A stretch of DNA of 64,000 bases from Usnea hakonensis (lineage: Eukaryota; Ascomycota; Lecanoromycetes; Lecanorales; Parmeliaceae): positions 62,001-126,000 of the forward strand of contig BLJB01000119.1 in the NCBI GenBank assembly GCA_013423325.1, written 5' to 3'. This document shows, piece by piece, positions 9,139 through 19,390 of the stretch (positions within the stretch are counted from its first letter, which is position 1; each line of letters begins with the position of its first letter). A program made the translations under genes and the position numbers. The notes under the pieces were generated by a model that was not told where the DNA came from, made no database searches, and saw only the letters and a list, made by a program, of their open reading frames with translations.

Positions 9139-11949
9139 TCAAAGACCCGCAATACGCAAAAGCCCATAGCCCAAAGTTATAATGACCACGAATGTAATTA
9201 TACTGGCGGGTATGCCTCTGGAGATAAAATGCTTAACCTGCAGATACCGCTGACCAGTTTGCGAGTCTTCCATCATAATGGCAGCTAAAGAAATCGTCAG
9301 TCATTCAGTGTCTAAGCGCGAGCACGTAGGAAGCTCACTCATATTGGGGAAACCGCTGGTAGGAAGGGCCATGGCTGCAGAGCACATAAGTGCGCTACCC
9401 ATGACCAGCAGGTTTGGATGTGGCTCCTTCATACCGGCGCCAACTGTATGTACCAACGGCAGAATTATTAACGCGGCAACTGTATGGCTGATAAAGGTCG
9501 CAACCACAAGTATCAACGCCGCAAAGACGACCAGGACACCGTAGAGGCTCATGCCTTCAACTTTCTCCGTTATGGAACCAGCGATAGTATGAAGGAGACC
9601 TGATGATGAGACAGCTTTACCAAGAGACAAGCCACCAGCAGCGAGAATAATGATGGTCCAGAGGAAATTATTAAAGTCTTCCTTCGTCAGGATACCGGTG
9701 CCAAAGAAGAGGATGATAGGTATGATGGCCACAACGCCCATGTCCCCAAAGACATGTTCCAGTTGATGGGTTACACACCAAAGGACTATAGTCACAACGG
9801 TGACCCCACTAATGAACCATTGTACACCAGTGAATTTGTCCTTCATAGGTCTGATTGGTACGATGGTGGTCCCCTTTCCGGGCTGGAAGGTGATAAGGAG
9901 GAGTACCCAGATGAGGAGAATGGAGATGATACAAACGGGGAGAGCGATGAAGAACCAGATACCCCAACTGGGCTGGGGACGCATATTCTGGAGTGCGATA
10001 ATGTTCTGTGGAGAAGCAATGGGGGAGGCCGCGCCACCAATACAGGAAGCGAAAGCTATTCCTAGGATGAGAGCCTTCGAGAAGTTGGAGTCCGACGGAA
10101 GGTTGCGAAGAAGTGGCTGGTTGACAAGTCAGAGCTCATACTTTGGACGACGTCTTGGGGGGAAATTACTTGAATGATCGAGAAGCACAGTACTGGAGAC
10201 GCAACATTACTAATCCACATACTGAGGATCATAGCAACGAACATATTGGTAATAAGAACAGTCCGCGGTCGAGTGCCCGCTTTGCTAAGGACGAACGTAG
10301 CCATCATTTTGGCAATGTGAAATTTCGAAAGTGCTGCTGCAATTGTGAAACCCCCGAGCAACAGCATAATTACTGGCGTCCACATCGCTGCAAAGATGTA
10401 CTTGGTCGCCTCTTTAGCGCCAAGTCGATGGTGCGGTCTTTCGTCCTGTCTGACTATTTTCAAGACAACGGTGAGGAATGGTACCAGTAGTGCTGTCACG
10501 AAAAGTGGGATGACCTGGACTCGATCAGCGATTATGTGGAAACGTCCTTTCATCCTGTCTGCCTTACCTCTGTCGCCCATAGTAAACTCACAAAAGCAAG
10601 CATTGCAAGACAATTCTGCTGTTCTGGATTTTCCATAATTGGTACCACCAGCAATATTATGAAGATGACCAGAATGCCAATAAGCACGAAGAAGGTTGAG
10701 CTGAACAGCCAACGTGGGCATCTGTATCTTCCAATTGGGGTGTCGAGCTCTTTAGTACCTACATCATCAGGTTCGTCACCTTGCAGTCGACCCTTTGAAG
10801 GATCATTATCTCCAAGCAGTGTCCGCTTTAGGCCCATGTTTGCAGCTTGAGCTTTTCGCTCTATACCGATCATTTCACGCCATACAGTATTCCTTTCCCA
10901 TACCACGTGCTCTCGAAGATGTAGCCGTAATTCTCGGCGCGCTCTCTCAACGTCTCCATTGGTGATGACGCCCGCGTACACTCTCTCCATATTCTTGATG
11001 TTCTCATCAATGTGTTGCATGGTTTCCAACTTGAATGGATATGCAGGAGCAACACTGTCCTTGATGTACGCGCTCTTCAGACCTCTATTCAGTGTCTTGT
11101 CGTATTTCTTGCAGACCTTAGAGAAGCCAGTTTTGTTCAGCTGGACAAATGATTTCAATTCGCACAGCGAGACATATAGGCTGATAGTCCGCTTCTTCAG
11201 AGTCATGCCAGAAGCTAGCAGTCCCTCTAGTGCGTTGTCACTGTAATCGTCTTGGGCTTGACTCATCCTTCTTCTCGACGCGGGTAATTCTCTTGAGCTT
11301 CTGAGGTCATCATGGGCGTGGCTTGCGTTGTTATCATATGTCTTCCGCCGGCTCATGTGGCTGCCATTCATCGCTGTCCTCTCATCTGCATCGTCATCGC
11401 TGTCGCCTTCTTCATCCCCTTCGTCTATAGTCGACTTGCTCATGGTGCTGGCTCGCCGTTGCCTGCCACCAATCTTTCCAAAAAGGCTCCCACGGCGGGG
11501 TCTTCCACTCTTGTCTGTAGGACCATCCAACTGGTCGAGATCTTGTCCTTCCGTCTCTGCCTCGTAAGACTCTTCGTCCTTCATTAGCTCCCCCACCTCG
11601 CCATAGATCTCAAGCTCCTTAAGTTGATAGAAGGAACATATCTTCTCCAATTCCTGATCTAGGGCACGTCTGAACACAGCATCAGGATCGTCGGTCCCGA
11701 TCAAAGGTGAGGCTTCAGCGTCCTCATGGGTTACTGTAGATGACTGGTTGATGGATTTCTCAAGCTGGTATATCCTGACGTAGTAGAAGGTTGTCAGCCC
11801 GAGCTCATCATAGCCTCGATCAAGGCATTGCTGGGGGGAAGAGCTTTGTAAGGTGCCTCTGCATACAATTTCTTGAGATTGCTGTAGGATATATAGTGAC
11901 TGCTCCAATCTGGTACCGCATTGAATTGGATGCTATGGGAGAACTTCAT
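9139..11949 (-). CDS. SPX-domain low-affinity phosphate transporter (Pho87/Pho90/Pho91 type)
   Basis: Five exons: 11949-11867, 11774-10568, 10514-10170, 10116-9339 and 9284-9139, giving 852 residues. The N-terminus MKFSHSIQFNAVPDW...YSNLKKLIYQLE is a canonical SPX start. The SPX domain is interrupted by a long acidic/Ser insert (about 90-190). It then resumes with VCKKYDKTLNRGLKSAYI, whose lysines belong to the basic inositol-pyrophosphate binding surface known for SPX domains. After RWLFSSTFFVLIGILVIFI comes a 10-12 helix permease of the SLC13-like divalent anion:Na+ symporter class (LWATEVIPLFVTALLVPF, ISNVASPVLCFSII, ASPIASPQNIIALQNM, SGFPNMTAI). The wording of the N-terminus is closest to vacuolar Pho91, so export of vacuolar phosphate is possible. 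Plasma-membrane Pho87/90-type uptake is the alternative. Confidence 0.92.
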
Positions 11950-12496
11950 TTTTTCGCGTGGAGAAAATTCGTGGAGCTTGCGCTCCCCCTCCTGCTTGGT
12001 GCTATTGGGGCCGTCTTGCCAGCGTTTCTTTTCAGTATTAGCCTCTTTACGCAGGAGCTGTTGAAGCTCTATGGAGGGAGTCGTGATGTATCAAGAGCTC
12101 ACATGAGCTCCCGAGGACTCGCTGCGACTCGATCGAAAAAAGAATAGCAGATGATCTGACAAGTGTGGGGGAGTCTTGCATGACCCGCATGCACCAATGA
12201 TAGGTGGCAGATAAACCCCAAGGCCCCCACCACCCCCACAAACAGACACTAAAGTAAGATCCCCCCGAGGATGTCCGGGGGCAGGTCAGCTACTTTATAG
12301 CCGCCGTAAAGGCACGTTTCTCCCCGGGGATAGTACCTTAAAGTCCACCCCTAGCGTCTTTGCTCAATTACCTTATTTCATTATGCTATGATTTATACTG
12401 AGAGGACGAAGCGCTTTCATATCTATATACCCATCTACGCCTGAAGCTGGGGCAGACCTCCTACAAGATCAGGCGTCTATCTTATGACTCTCTAAC
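11950..12496. other. Promoter-side intergenic region of the phosphate transporter
   Basis: It contains C-rich stretches near 12225-12260 and no recognisable gene. It must carry the 5' region of the transporter (minus strand) and, if real, of the short plus-strand frame at 12497. I saw no CACGTG phosphate-response box in it. Confidence 0.35.
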
Positions 12497-12715
12497 ATGC
12501 CAGTACCGACAGCAGGGTCAGATATCGAGACCTTTTCGAGTGATGCATCATCCAATGGTCTATTCTCATTCGGCCCCGCAATATCGGCGACTCCACATGA
12601 CCTACTAAGCCATGGCATCAAGAGGAAAGCAAGCGAAATGGACAATGTAGACATCGCTTCACGAACATGCCCACCCATCAAGCAAGAGCCTGGTTCCCCA
12701 GATCCTTTCCACTAA
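12497..12715 (+). CDS. Possible small protein, 72 aa
   Basis: An ATG-started frame ending in TAA at 12713-12715. It is Ser/Pro-rich and contains KRKASEMD and PPIKQEPGSP. The latter fits a sumoylation consensus (hydrophobic-K-x-E) followed by SP, a pattern often seen in nuclear regulatory proteins. There is no domain, and it is too short to be certain. It may be a chance frame or the remnant of a larger gene. Confidence 0.3.
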   Translation: MPVPTAGSDIETFSSDASSNGLFSFGPAISATPHDLLSHGIKRKASEMDNVDIASRTCPPIKQEPGSPDPFH

Positions 12716-13525
12716 AAAAGAGGCAATACAATAAAAGCCTCCCCCGAGCTCTATGAGTTAACGACAGGATGCGCAAATCGCTAAACTAGCGACGATAGAG
12801 AGGACCAGATAACAAATTTTCAAGGCAATGATAGTACCCTTAGCATTGGAACGCATCTTTAAAATCGTTCGAACGAGAGACAGAGCCCTGGCCTGTTCGT
12901 GTCAGGCGGGGACAGACTGTTAATAATCAGAAGAGATTCTTGCATTCGGCTTGGTGCTTCTTGTATACCTCGACGATAGCACGCAGCTGAAGAAGTAGAT
13001 GATAATAGCTAATGATGGAACGCTTGATGATTTCCAATTGTCCCCCACAGAACCTGTGATGATTAAATAGTATTCGCCCACCACTATGCTTCTCTCAAAA
13101 GCGAGATGATCCTGCCCTTGCTGCTCCGTTCCCAATATCTGACAACATCCGACTTCAAAGCCTCTACAGCCACGTAGAAACGATACATAGCAACCAACTA
13201 GCGGCCATTGGCTTCCAGATCAAACCTTCGAACAGTAGCTGTCCAAAATCGCGGCACCAGGAAATCGCAAGAATAGTAATTATTTTGGAAAAGTATCCAA
13301 TCAGCTGCAACGTATGAACTCACATCGCAAACCGGCACGATCCAACTACCGCAGAAATTCAACTCTCCCTCTCCTCCAAAAAGGTGGAAAGAATCAACAC
13401 CTCATAAAAAGACTTTTCGATCCGATCACTCCGTCTCAGAAAACCGTATCCTAAAACATCTCCAGCTCTCCACTTCCTCACCTCCTTCCCCCCCCTCAAA
13501 CCCCTACCCCCCAACCCCCCAACCC
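12716..13525. other. Intergenic, possibly with a 3' exon of the neighbouring minus-strand gene
   Basis: No independent gene recognised. On the minus strand at about 13359-13465 there is a protein-like stretch (RRSDRIEKSFYEVLILSTFL, then a stop at 13359). It could be a last exon of the gene at 13526-14231, because a GTATGA donor overlaps that gene's apparent stop. Pyrimidine runs dominate 13480-13620. Confidence 0.3.
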
Positions 13526-14231
13526 TCATACCTCGCCATCCCCCCCCCCTCCACCCCCCCCTCCCCCTCTCGCCAACCCATCCAAAACCCCCATAACCAA
13601 CCCCCCCAACCCCCTCGCATACGCCCACGCAAACCTCCCCAACGACCTCTGCAACCCCTCCTCAAGACCAGGCGGCCCATCATCCCTGAGCAAATCTCCC
13701 TCTCCATCATCGACATCGTCCGCAAAGGTGGTCACATACTGGCCCGTCAACGGGATCGAGGCTCCGTTTTCGCGCTCGTTGGGTTGGCGAGGGAGACGGA
13801 TTGGGCGGGGGGAGAGGCGGTAGCAGGCGTTGGGGTTGGCGGCGACGTGGATGTTTGATGGGTTCTGGGGGTTTGTGGGATTGGTGCGATGGGGTTTGGG
13901 TGGGTGGGGGGAGATGTGCGTGTTGTTGGTTGGTGGGTTGGGTTGTGGAGTGGCTGGTTGGGTGGGCGGTGGAGGTGGGATGCGCCTTTCGCTCTTGGGG
14001 TTAAATGCGAAGTCTGAGTTCAGAGCGAAGCGAACTTCTGACTTTGAGCGTAAGAAGGGGGTTGGTGGGATGCTTGGTGGATCTTTAGGGGGGCCTTTTG
14101 CTGTTGAAGGTCCTGTAGTTGTGTCGGAGGAGCGCTGAAGGGTTTGAGAATATTAGTGGTGTTTTGGATGAGTATAAAAGTAGGTAGCATACCTGGATGC
14201 CGCTGAAAGGAAGATTTGCTCTTTTCCACAT
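13526..14231 (-). CDS. Hypothetical proline-rich protein, about 215 aa, 3' end uncertain
   Basis: Exon 1 is 14231-14193 (ATG, 13 codons) and exon 2 is 14134-13526. The intron 14192-14135 (58 nt, GTATGC...TTCAG) joins them in phase 0. An in-frame stop lies shortly upstream of the ATG, supporting this start. The protein begins MWKRANLPFSGIQ. It has a short ordered-looking stretch (LRSKSEVRFALNSDFAFNP), then about 60 residues rich in Pro/Asn/Thr, then a more conserved-looking block (ANPNACYRLSPRPIRLPRQ; LTGQYVTTFADDVDDGEGDLL; LGRFAWAYARGLGGLVMGVL). It ends in a Gly run and DGEV. The final GAG|GTATGA could be a splice donor, so the true C-terminus may lie further downstream. No family recognised. 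Confidence 0.55.
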
Positions 14232-14681
14232 TGTTACTGCTGTTGGGCACTCGCTCGGCTATATTCGAGGACTGGGAGCTAGCGACTGCAGTGAAGTCTA
14301 ACAACCAATTTTGGAGAGATTCACAGTTGTAAGGAGTGACGCAAGAGTGTTAAGAAGCGCGAAGCCGCATTTGAGTTAGATGTGTCACTGCAAATCTCGC
14401 TAAGCCGTCAGCAAAATGTGAAAAGCTTGTGAAGTTGTGTTGTACAAGATATAAAGCCGAGGCAAAATTCTGAAAACACCATCCGAGAATTCTGGCAGTT
14501 GGTGATCTAAGATCATGGTTCAGGAACCTGCCATCAATATCTGATATTGTAGCTAATTCTCTCATACAAAGTCTTGATCAGGCGTTTCAAGGCAGGTTTT
14601 TCCAGTGGGCGCTTGAAGAACTCCATCTAGAAGATCTTCATCGCTCAGACCGTCCTAGCCTATCGAATGTATCTCCTCTTC

Positions 14682-17099
14682 TCAAAACTCACCGCCAGTC
14701 TTTTCCTCAGTCCACGGCCTAGCATCTCTGGGCCATACCCTCTTGTATAAACTTACGCCCACCGCATCCTGTGGGTTGATTTTGCCATCGAATGTGGCCT
14801 TGAAGTACCCATGAGTGCCGAGACTCTCCTTGATAAAGCCACTTCTCCCTCGCTTTGTCCATAGCTGCAGAGCCTTGAACCACTGCACGTCTTCCTTGTT
14901 GAAGAACATGTAGCGCACAGTGACAATTCTCTTGTGGATCTTGTACGGGTGGCCAGTCATGATGACACGCTTGGCAATAACACGCGAAGTGGAGGCTGGG
15001 AGTGAAGTGCCAGTTGCTACCAAGCCAAAAACTTTATTCGGCATGGAGACGGACGGCTGAAAGAAAAGAGCAGGAACAGAGCCCCATGTGATTGGAGCTA
15101 TGAAAGATGCGATGGCAGTCTGGCCTGGATGGAGGTAGCGGAGAAATTTGTGGACATTATTCGGAGTGTTGCCAGATTGAGAGAACATGGGATTTATTAG
15201 ATATCGACGAGCGCCGCACTGCAGAATCAGTTCATCTTTGGATCTGAGGGGATCAGGATGGTCGGAGTTAAGTGTGATACTGTAGTTGACCACTGTTCGC
15301 TTCTGTTCGTGGCGAAGAAGCGAATAAAGAGCCAGAGGCTTCATAGGGTTGTGGGTCTGCTGGAGAGCCAGGGGCACATTCCGCAAGTGTACATGAACCC
15401 GTTTGCCAGGCTGTACGCCGCCAACAAGAGCGTCGTTGTCAACCTGCTTCTTCGCTTTCTTGTAGTCAGGCACCTGAAGTAATCTATTCCACTCTTCGGG
15501 CTCATGCGCTCGGTCTTCGCTCGTCTCCCAATGGCTTGTCCTCAAACTCTTCAAGCCTCTATATCGTGCAAGCCGTTCCCGAGCGAGCACATTGGGATGA
15601 AGCTCGATCTCATCTGGAAACTCCAGGTCTTCACTAGCTTCTGTCTTTCGTTGAGATCTGTACTCCGCCAATTGAGTAGCTTCGTCATCTGGCGACGGAT
15701 CTAGAAACATTTCTGATTGTGGATACTCCGAAGGTGTTGCTTCGGTAGGCTCATTGAGTACGGCTTTCTCAAGCCCTTCGAGACCATCCTGAGGTAGCGC
15801 AGGCGCTTCCATATCAAGATCACCCTCGTCGTCTACTGCATCCTCGAAATCTGAGCCAGAGTCGGACATGTCACCTAGAAACCAAGCGGACTGGTAAGAT
15901 GAAGTTCCTTTGGGTAAACGCTTCGGCGCCTCAGGCAAATGTGTCTCATCATCCGAGAAATAATGGTGATCGTCAAGAAGAACTCCTCGTTTCTCAGTAG
16001 GGGCTTCCGACACAGACAGAACATCAACGTCCTCCATTGTAGCTTCATACGGTGCGAGCTCTGCGAGGTCCTCTTGTTCTTCGCTAGGGGCTTCGAGTAT
16101 CTCCTCAGCCTTTGATTCGTCGACCGCCATTTCGTCAGCTTTACGCTTCTTGGAAAATGGAAGCGCTGCATCTGTGATCTTCTCGATCTGAAAGTGGCCC
16201 CAATCGCCAACCTGCACGAGTCTATTGGCTTTCATCCCCCTTCCACGTACAACCCCAGTTATGACTACTTCACCTTCAGTACTAGCTTGAACCAGGTTGC
16301 TTGGCCATTGCACATTCTCCGCCAGCATCCAACTTCGGCTTTCTCGCCACTTGACCCCTTTTGGAGTCGTAGTGCACAAAGAGCGAATAGCATTAGAGCA
16401 CTCGCTTTCCGCATCTAGTGATAGAACCTTCTCCTGATTTGGAAAGAAGTGTGTGATGTAGGACTTCAAGGAGTTGACAACTTGCGGCCGCCTTCTAGCT
16501 GGTTCTATAGTGTCAAGATTCTGCACCATCGTAAGCACATTCGACACGCCTTGCCCTTCAATCGCTTTCAGCAATAGCTCTCCCTCCTCCCCAGGCTCCT
16601 CTGTAGGCGATAGAAGAAAGATCACAAAGTCTGCCGACCGGCATGCGTCAAGAACGGTCATGAGATCTCGCGCGACTGGCACATATACCAGGTTCTGCTT
16701 GAAACGATCCACTCGGACTCTCATATGCCCTTCCAATGGCCAAAGAGACACTGCATCTACCGCTTGGTTTAATCTTTGTATTGCAGCTACTGGATCCATG
16801 TCTTCACACAATGGTACGACGGTGATGACCCTTGGTGCCCCGCTTTGTCCAGCAAAGACACTCGACGACTTGACATTCTGTTGGTGCTTTATCTGCCTTA
16901 TTTGGCGGGCTTGATTCTTCCTGTCAAATTTGGACATGACTTGTTGATGAGGTGTCTTCCTGTTGGCCTTCACCTCAGTGCGCTCTGTCTTTCCTTTGGC
17001 TAGGTCTCGGATCAGACTCTTGGTAGCATGCCGTGATTTGAAGGGCTTGTGTGAGACTTTGGTGGTGTTCCGGTGATGGTGCTCGGTCATTGGTGCCAT
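14682..17099 (-). CDS. TSR1: Pre-rRNA processing protein TSR1 (40S subunit maturation)
   Basis: Tsr1 is a GTPase-like but GTP-independent factor. It binds late pre-40S particles and blocks early joining of initiation factors and the 60S subunit. It is an intronless frame of 805 codons from the ATG at 17099, close to the usual length of about 790-810. The N-terminus (HRNTTKVSHKPFKSRHATKS) is a TSR1 signature. An AARP2CN-type central region follows (WPSNLVQASTEGEVVITGVVRGRG), then acidic disordered segments. The conserved C-terminal RIBIOP domain contains SLKSLRTSHWE, NVHKFLRYLHPGQTAIASF, MTGHPYKIHKRIVTVRYMFF, HGYFKATFDGKINPQD and VSLYKRVWPR. It is transcribed divergently from DPH3. Confidence 0.96.
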   Translation of the reverse strand: MAPMTEHHHRNTTKVSHKPFKSRHATKSLIRDLAKGKTERTEVKANRKTPHQQVMSKFDRKNQARQIRQIKHQQNVKSSSVFAGQSGAPRVITVVPLCEDMDPVAAIQRLNQAVDAVSLWPLEGHMRVRVDRFKQNLVYVPVARDLMTVLDACRSADFVIFLLSPTEEPGEEGELLLKAIEGQGVSNVLTMVQNLDTIEPARRRPQVVNSLKSYITHFFPNQEKVLSLDAESECSNAIRSLCTTTPKGVKWRESRSWMLAENVQWPSNLVQASTEGEVVITGVVRGRGMKANRLVQVGDWGHFQIEKITDAALPFSKKRKADEMAVDESKAEEILEAPSEEQEDLAELAPYEATMEDVDVLSVSEAPTEKRGVLLDDHHYFSDDETHLPEAPKRLPKGTSSYQSAWFLGDMSDSGSDFEDAVDDEGDLDMEAPALPQDGLEGLEKAVLNEPTEATPSEYPQSEMFLDPSPDDEATQLAEYRSQRKTEASEDLEFPDEIELHPNVLARERLARYRGLKSLRTSHWETSEDRAHEPEEWNRLLQVPDYKKAKKQVDNDALVGGVQPGKRVHVHLRNVPLALQQTHNPMKPLALYSLLRHEQKRTVVNYSITLNSDHPDPLRSKDELILQCGARRYLINPMFSQSGNTPNNVHKFLRYLHPGQTAIASFIAPITWGSVPALFFQPSVSMPNKVFGLVATGTSLPASTSRVIAKRVIMTGHPYKIHKRIVTVRYMFFNKEDVQWFKALQLWTKRGRSGFIKESLGTHGYFKATFDGKINPQDAVGVSLYKRVWPRDARPWTEEKTGGEF

Positions 17100-17352
17100 G
17101 CCGCCGCCGGCTTTGAATCTGAAAGGGATCGAAGCCAGAATGAAGAATTTTTATCAATGCCTCTACATTTATGGGCACGTCGAACATGTAGGCAATACTT
17201 GTCGGGATGCCTATCACAAAGCCCGAGGGCCTATTTCAATATTTTCGTGCCGTGTCGGCGATAGACCTGGCACTAGTTTTATCTCCGTCCCCGCACAAGA
17301 CCGACTCTTTCCTTCGTTTTTCCCTACAACCGCCACAGCAGCTACCGGCACG
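17100..17352. promoter_or_regulatory. Shared divergent promoter of TSR1 and DPH3
   Basis: The start codons of TSR1 (minus) and DPH3 (plus) are only 253 bases apart, so both core promoters and 5' leaders must fit here. Both genes serve translation (40S maturation and diphthamide on eEF2). I could not single out a TATA box. Confidence 0.6.
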
Positions 17353-17656
17353 ATGTCGTTCTACGATGAGATAGAAATCGAAGATATGACCTATCATGAG
17401 GCCACGACACTCTATACCTACCCCTGCCCTTGCGGAGATCAGTTCGAAATCTCCCTCTCTGACCTCCGTGACGGCGAGGAAGTTGCAGTCTGCCCCAGCT
17501 GCAGTCTGACGATCAAGGTCATATTCGAAGCAGTAAGTAGTAACCAGTTTCATGTTTCAGAGGGTCTCATGGAGCTAAATTGCGCTCAAGGACAACCTGC
17601 CTAAGGGAGATGGCGACGGTGCAGTGACGGCAGCGCCGGTGGAAGTTGTAGCTTGA
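17353..17656 (+). CDS. DPH3: Diphthamide biosynthesis protein 3 (CSL zinc finger)
   Basis: Dph3 is the iron-binding electron donor for Dph1-Dph2 in the first step of diphthamide synthesis on eEF2. It also affects Elongator-dependent tRNA modification. Exon 1 is 17353-17532 and exon 2 is 17591-17656, joined by a 58-nt intron (GTAAGT...CAAG) in phase 0, giving 81 residues. The N-terminus MSFYDEIEIEDMTYH is almost invariant in the family. Cys25, Cys27, Cys47 and Cys50 (CPCG and VCPSCSL) form the CSL zinc/iron site. Residues after 60 (DNLPKGDGDG...) are the variable tail. Confidence 0.95.
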
Positions 17657-18230
17657 GAAAGAGATTCAAGGAGGGAGCCTGATGGTCTCCGACACATTTG
17701 AGACATGGTTGACCGTGTGGTATGTCGGCATGCTTTCGACAAGCCTCAAGAGGTCGTCTTCCCCTTGCTGTACCTGCTATAGCAAGGTCGTCTCAAGACG
17801 AGGAGTTGGCGATCCTGTATAAGAAGCTGCACAGAAGGAGTAGGAGAAAGAGTACCGGCAACATGAGGAGGAGAGTAGCCACGGGTTTCAGAGCTAAGAG
17901 GACCAAGTGGTACCTGAGCTAGGCACATCGAAAGAAATCGGGTAGCATACTGCTATAGGACTGCTATTAATCTAAAGGTCAATCAATGGATATCTTTCCG
18001 AAATTTTATTCTCTGCTGCTGTTCCTCATTCTGGATTCTCAATACATAAATCATGCCATCATCCATTTCGTTGCGTTCCTATTCTCAGTGGAGCCGGTTT
18101 TGACTGGCAACCGTTGTCATTCCAGTGACGACACACCCATTCGCCATGCAAATCCCTTTTGATGCCATTATGCACTCCACTCTAGCGTCTAACCAAGACC
18201 TCGCTCAGTGCTCCATCCCAACATCCTCAA
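17657..18230. other. Intergenic between convergent DPH3 and AP-3 sigma
   Basis: No gene recognised. The two flanking genes converge here, so this should hold their 3' UTRs. The stretch from 18225 onward becomes strongly C-rich on the plus strand, continuing into the end of the AP-3 sigma gene. Confidence 0.35.
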
Positions 18231-18953
18231 TCACCGCCATCCCCTCCCCATCCCCAACCCCCCCACAACACCCAACCCATCCGCCCCCAACCCAACCTCC
18301 CTCCTCTTCTTCACCCTCCCCTGCTCCCTAACACCCTTCACAACCTTATCCAGCCCCGTCTCCACAGCCACCCCTCCCACAATCATCTCCCCAAGCGTAG
18401 CGTGCAGCGTTTCGAAATTGAAGATCAGATCCAGCTCACACACATTCTCGAAAAGGCGGTCGAGGGCTTCGACAAAGACCTGGATAAGATCGAGGAGGGC
18501 GAGGGGCGATTCGGTGGACGTGGAGATCAGGATGAAGTAGAGGGTTGCGTAGTGGCGGTACGTGATGAGGGATGGAGTGTCATTGTGGGGTTGGGTGGGG
18601 GTTGCGGCGGCGGAAGGGGTCGTGGCGAGTAGAGGGGGCAATCTGAAGATTGATATTGTATCAGCCTATCTATGTACGAGAACTGTATGATTGATTGTAA
18701 TGCCATGAGTAGCGGCGCAGATGCATACGGGAGAAAGTTGCAAGCTGAGGACGGACGATTGGCAACGAGCGTGAAGATCTCCGAAATGAGACGCTGCTGC
18801 ACGCTGGTATCCTGAGCACTAGGTCAGCACTGAATGCAAGAGAGCCATGCCTATGAACTATAGCCGGTGCAATATGGAGCATACCAGTTGTGTATAGAAT
18901 TTGGTAAGGCGCGGCTGGCCTGAGTTGTTGAAAACCAGGACGGCGTTTATCAT
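18231..18953 (-). CDS. APS3: AP-3 adaptor complex sigma subunit
   Basis: This is the small sigma chain of the AP-3 adaptor, which sorts cargo from Golgi/endosome to the vacuole. Exons: 18953-18885, 18811-18729 and 18642-18231, giving 187 residues. It opens with MINAVLVFNNSGQPRLTKFY, the classic clathrin-adaptor small-chain start. It continues with a shortened loop, YRHYATLYFIL, DLIQVFVEALDRLFENVCELDLIF and LGEMIVGGVAVETG; these mark the AP-3 form rather than AP-1/AP-2. The last roughly 25 residues after VKGVREQG are Lys/Arg then Gly-rich, in a strongly G-skewed stretch. That tail is species-specific low complexity. Confidence 0.93.
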
Positions 18954-19390
18954 GATCCCGATGGAATTTGGCTCTCAGCCGTTCTCCGCTTTCCTAATGG
19001 TACTGCGTGATCTAGAATGCTTTGACATGAGCAGTGAGGCTCTCTACGTGCACTGTGAGGTTTATGCTCAGGTAAAGGTGCAGGAAGACGCTTGCAGCCC
19101 GTAAGCGAGGACTAGCTGGTCAAAGATGCTGTATCTTCGTCATCCATTATGGTAGGTATCTAAGATAAAGCAGTCTACAGCTTTCACTACCCTCAAAATG
19201 CTTCTCACCTACCTGGACATAGGGGCAGCGCCCCCACTCTGCACTATATGACAAAGCTACCTAGCCTGCTCAATGGTAGGGTGAAGCGGTTTCACCTGAG
19301 AATCACTTAGGAGCTCTGGCTGCAGTCAAATGGACCCCAGCTTTGATCGATTATTCTTCGATGAATGTCTCTTTCTGTCCCGAACTTACC
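18954..19390. other. Intergenic between UTP7 and AP-3 sigma
   Basis: No gene seen. It is the downstream flank of UTP7 and the promoter of the AP-3 sigma gene, both on the minus strand. Confidence 0.35.

Noticed and set aside
13480..13620. Poly-C tract as a telomere-like or G-quadruplex repeat
   Set aside because: The runs are irregular, with no constant unit; part of the tract encodes the glycine-rich tail of the neighbouring gene.
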